This document shows positions 61,600 through 64,000 of a stretch of DNA of 64,000 nucleotides, piece after piece; position 1 is the first letter of the stretch, and the number at the start of each line of letters is the position of its first letter. The notes beneath the pieces were generated by a model. That model saw only the letters and a list, made by a program, of their open reading frames with translations, was not told the DNA's origin and did not search any database. The translations under genes were made by a program, and so were the position numbers. Where the stretch lies: assembly GCF_047663525.1 (NCBI RefSeq), contig NC_092588.1:44522001-44586000 (forward strand), read 5' to 3'. Origin of the DNA: Anas platyrhynchos. Taxonomy: Eukaryota > Chordata > Aves > Anseriformes > Anatidae.

Positions 61600-63644
61600 A
61601 CAGTGACATTGATGAGAGGAACCTACATGAGCTACTACAGTGCCAGCCCCACCATCCTGCAGCACCCCCGTGAAGGGTTTGGCTCTAAGAGGCAGCCAAA
61701 GGTATCCACACACCTGGAGAAGGATGTTTTCATCAGCATGGATGCTTCTGAGAGCAGCATCTCTGCTCTCCCCATCCCAGAAGAACTTAAGGCCAAAGAA
61801 GCTGCCATCAGCACCATCACCTGTGTGCACACAGTCACGATAATGATCAATGGTCAGGTTTACCTGTACTTCAAGAGCCTTGACAGATGGAGCCCATCAG
61901 CAGGAGTCACTTCCCCTGGGTTTGAACACTCATACACACATTGCTGTTACTTGGTGGCAGACTCCCAGTGCAAGGAGCTCAGCTGGACCCTTTTTGCTTA
62001 TGACACCAGGTGCTCAGTCTCCAACAGTTGCATCTTTGTTTCAAAGGATGGGAGTTACACATTTACATCTATCAAGAGTAATATAAGAAAGCAAAGAGCA
62101 CTGTTTGGGGTTTACAACTTCATCTCCCTTGCCATGACCGGCTTGCTTATCAGCAGAACTGGAGAGGATGAGGCAGGGAAGGTGGCAGCAGGGACCCATT
62201 TCAGATACAATGGAAGATCATGGAAGAAGTGGCTGTCCTGCCTTCAAAGAGGTTTCAAAGTACTACTTTTCCTGACAATGGTTTCCTCCTTGTAACTGCA
62301 GGTGTCTCCCAAATTGTAGCCTTGACCCAGAACAGACATCTCCTGTGGCAGCATCAGGCTTGTCACTAGCATGATGCGTGTTGCCATGGATGAGAACATG
62401 GATTTGAAAAACAGATATCATTTGAAGAAAGAGGGTGGTTGACCATGCTCAGCCCTGTGATCAGCAATTTTTCTCAGCTGTTATGACCAAGAAATGCAAA
62501 CTTGACTTGAAGTTAGCAGTCTGGAAATCTCAGCAGTCCTGCACTGTGGAGATCCTCACAGGAAACTTTGGGAACAATATCTATTACATTGACATGCATA
62601 GAAATATAACTTTGAAAACTCTATTTGTGCCCAAGCCTGACAAAATGTTCATTCACTTGGTGACAGGCAGCAATTCACATGTGCTGGCTTTCAGTGCAAA
62701 TGTAATATAAATTGGACTTATATATGACAGAAACATCCAATAACTCTTGCATATAATTCTGGAGCAGCAGAACGTCTCTTCTTTTGCATAGGCTGACTTC
62801 TGTGATGGCATATGTGACGGAGACATGTCTACTGCCACTGTGGATATCCCTGACAATATCATTGGCTATACTGATACAGCTCCCACAACTGCACTTACTG
62901 CAGCGCCCTGCCCACCTACAGGAAACAGCACTGAGAAGTAAATTCAGTTATACAAACAGCCAAAAACATATGACTCACAGTTTCTTGCCAGAGAAAATGC
63001 ACAGCCATCTATAGAGCAAATTTAACTTTAAATCTATGGAGCAAAGCTAACTTTACAAATCTGGGATGCCCTCTCCTGACACATTACAAAAATCTTCAGG
63101 TGGCAGGTCTTGAGTTATGGGAAGACAGTAAGTACCAGAAGCATGTCTTCCAACTTTATGTTTGAAATACACAGAATGCATAACTATGATTATCTCTGAA
63201 CTGCATATGATGCAAAGTGCTTCTCTCAGCCTCAGAATTGGACTTCTTTGCTGGAAGAACAGTCCATATACTACATGGTCCAAAAGAAACTATATGGGCT
63301 GTAAGAATAGAAGTGAAGCTGAGTTAAAGTGGCCCTCCATCAAGCATCCCATTCTTCATAAAGATTAAAATAAGATCATTTTCCCTCCATATAGTGGTCT
63401 ATACATCTTTAAAGCCAGTGTAGTGGCTACATTGTATAGGTATTATGATTTATCTGTAACCTCATTATATATACGTGGTGCTTTTCCCACAAGCTATCTA
63501 AGCTTTTGGACAGCACCGTCAGGCATTCTGATTTTATTTTTGATTTTTACAAGATGTTGCCTACCCTATTTATCACTAAAAACTGAATGCCAAAAAATGC
63601 CAAAAACTCCAAGTATTTTCACTGCAATTTTTGAAAGCTTCTAG
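61600..63644 (+). pseudogene. CATSPERD: CATSPERD processed pseudogene
   Basis: An intronless copy covering nearly all of CATSPERD (auxiliary delta subunit of the sperm CatSper calcium channel, about 800 aa in human, many exons). Colinear anchors against recalled human CATSPERD: VFISMDASESS (VFLTIDNFESS), SHxxCC..CKELSWTLFAY (CC..CLELSNNLFAY), SKDGSYTF (SDNGGFSF), QRGFKVL, IDMHRN..LVTGSNSHVLAFSAN (IDMNSK..SNPHALGFKAN), TVDIPDN (TVDIADK), LGCP..ELW, SQPQNW (identical), W..NYMGC, then GLYIFKASVV and a C-terminal hydrophobic segment at about 63516-63560. The first 230 codons (61603-62295) are one open frame. After that the match hops between frames with several in-frame stops (at least five breaks), and about 50 codons are missing after QRGF. 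The loss of all introns indicates retrocopying. The signal peptide region and a poly-A tail are not visible. Confidence 0.8.
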
Positions 63645-64000
63645 GAGAGCTAATTGCAGAAGTTCTTTTGTTTGGGAAAATTTTTTGATATTACAAAAAT
63701 CTGATGGGGAAACTATCCCAGTGTCCTCTTCCTAATTATAAAATTAAATTTTTGATATTTTGAAGTTGTAAAAAAAAAGTTCATTTCACAATGGTTTTTA
63801 ACTTGTTAACCGGTTTTACCCATTTTTTCCCCCCATTTATCATTCTAAACTTATCGCTGACCACGTGTGGCTAGAGACAGTATAGGTTTTTTTCCAAGCA
63901 TATAATCTCAGAAACATGACAGTTTAATTTTAGGAAATAACTTTTACATCAAGTGGACTGAAGATAATTTTTTGTTAGTAAGAATGAAGACTGTGACAAA
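63645..64000. other. AT-rich end of window
   Basis: Nothing recognised. A short A-run at about 63770 could be a decayed tail of the retrocopy, but there is no way to tell from sequence alone. Confidence 0.4.

Overview
The window looks like avian nuclear DNA. It is AT-rich, intron-poor by eye, and its interspersed repeats are almost all CR1 LINEs, many ending in the (ATTCTRTG)n tail. I saw no Alu- or B1-like SINEs. CR1 also dominates turtle and crocodilian genomes, so 'bird' is an inference; the decayed CATSPERD copy agrees with it, because loss of CatSper channel genes has been reported for birds.

Left part (1-23565). A possible minus-strand coding exon lies at the very start. CR1 pieces of several ages follow, including a 3.66-kb minus-strand CR1 (about 5492-9152) whose ORF2 (endonuclease plus reverse transcriptase, 932 aa) is uninterrupted. 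Its ORF1 esterase region is cut at the 5' side. A short CR1 tail in the opposite orientation abuts it. Beyond that is AT-rich DNA with simple repeats, among them about 145 bp of (GAAA)n.

Centre (23566-41812). The main feature is a direct tandem array of five units, each with a short TOPORS-like RING-finger gene (343 aa). The gene has a TATA box, a duplicated CRE-like motif, a non-coding first exon and a 121-bp intron. Units 2-5 repeat at exactly 3898 bp. Unit 1 is 2657 bp long because it lacks a 1235-bp CR1 that sits in units 2-5 between 6-bp target duplications. The five predicted proteins are identical. The order implied is duplication of a CR1-free unit, CR1 insertion into one copy, then amplification of the CR1-bearing copy. 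An older CR1 remnant lies just upstream of each promoter.

Right part (41813-64000). Mostly AT-rich DNA, with a CpG island at about 47570-48260 that carries a minus-strand splice donor. A well-formed minus-strand candidate exon lies at 58134-58268. An intronless, frameshifted copy of CATSPERD (sperm calcium channel auxiliary subunit delta) lies at about 61600-63644 and looks like a processed pseudogene.

No operon-like cooperation is expected here. The functional content is the RING gene array, which may act in SUMO-linked ubiquitylation, and possibly one or two genes of which only isolated exons are visible. Family calls rest on my recall of TOPORS, CATSPERD and CR1 proteins, not on a search.
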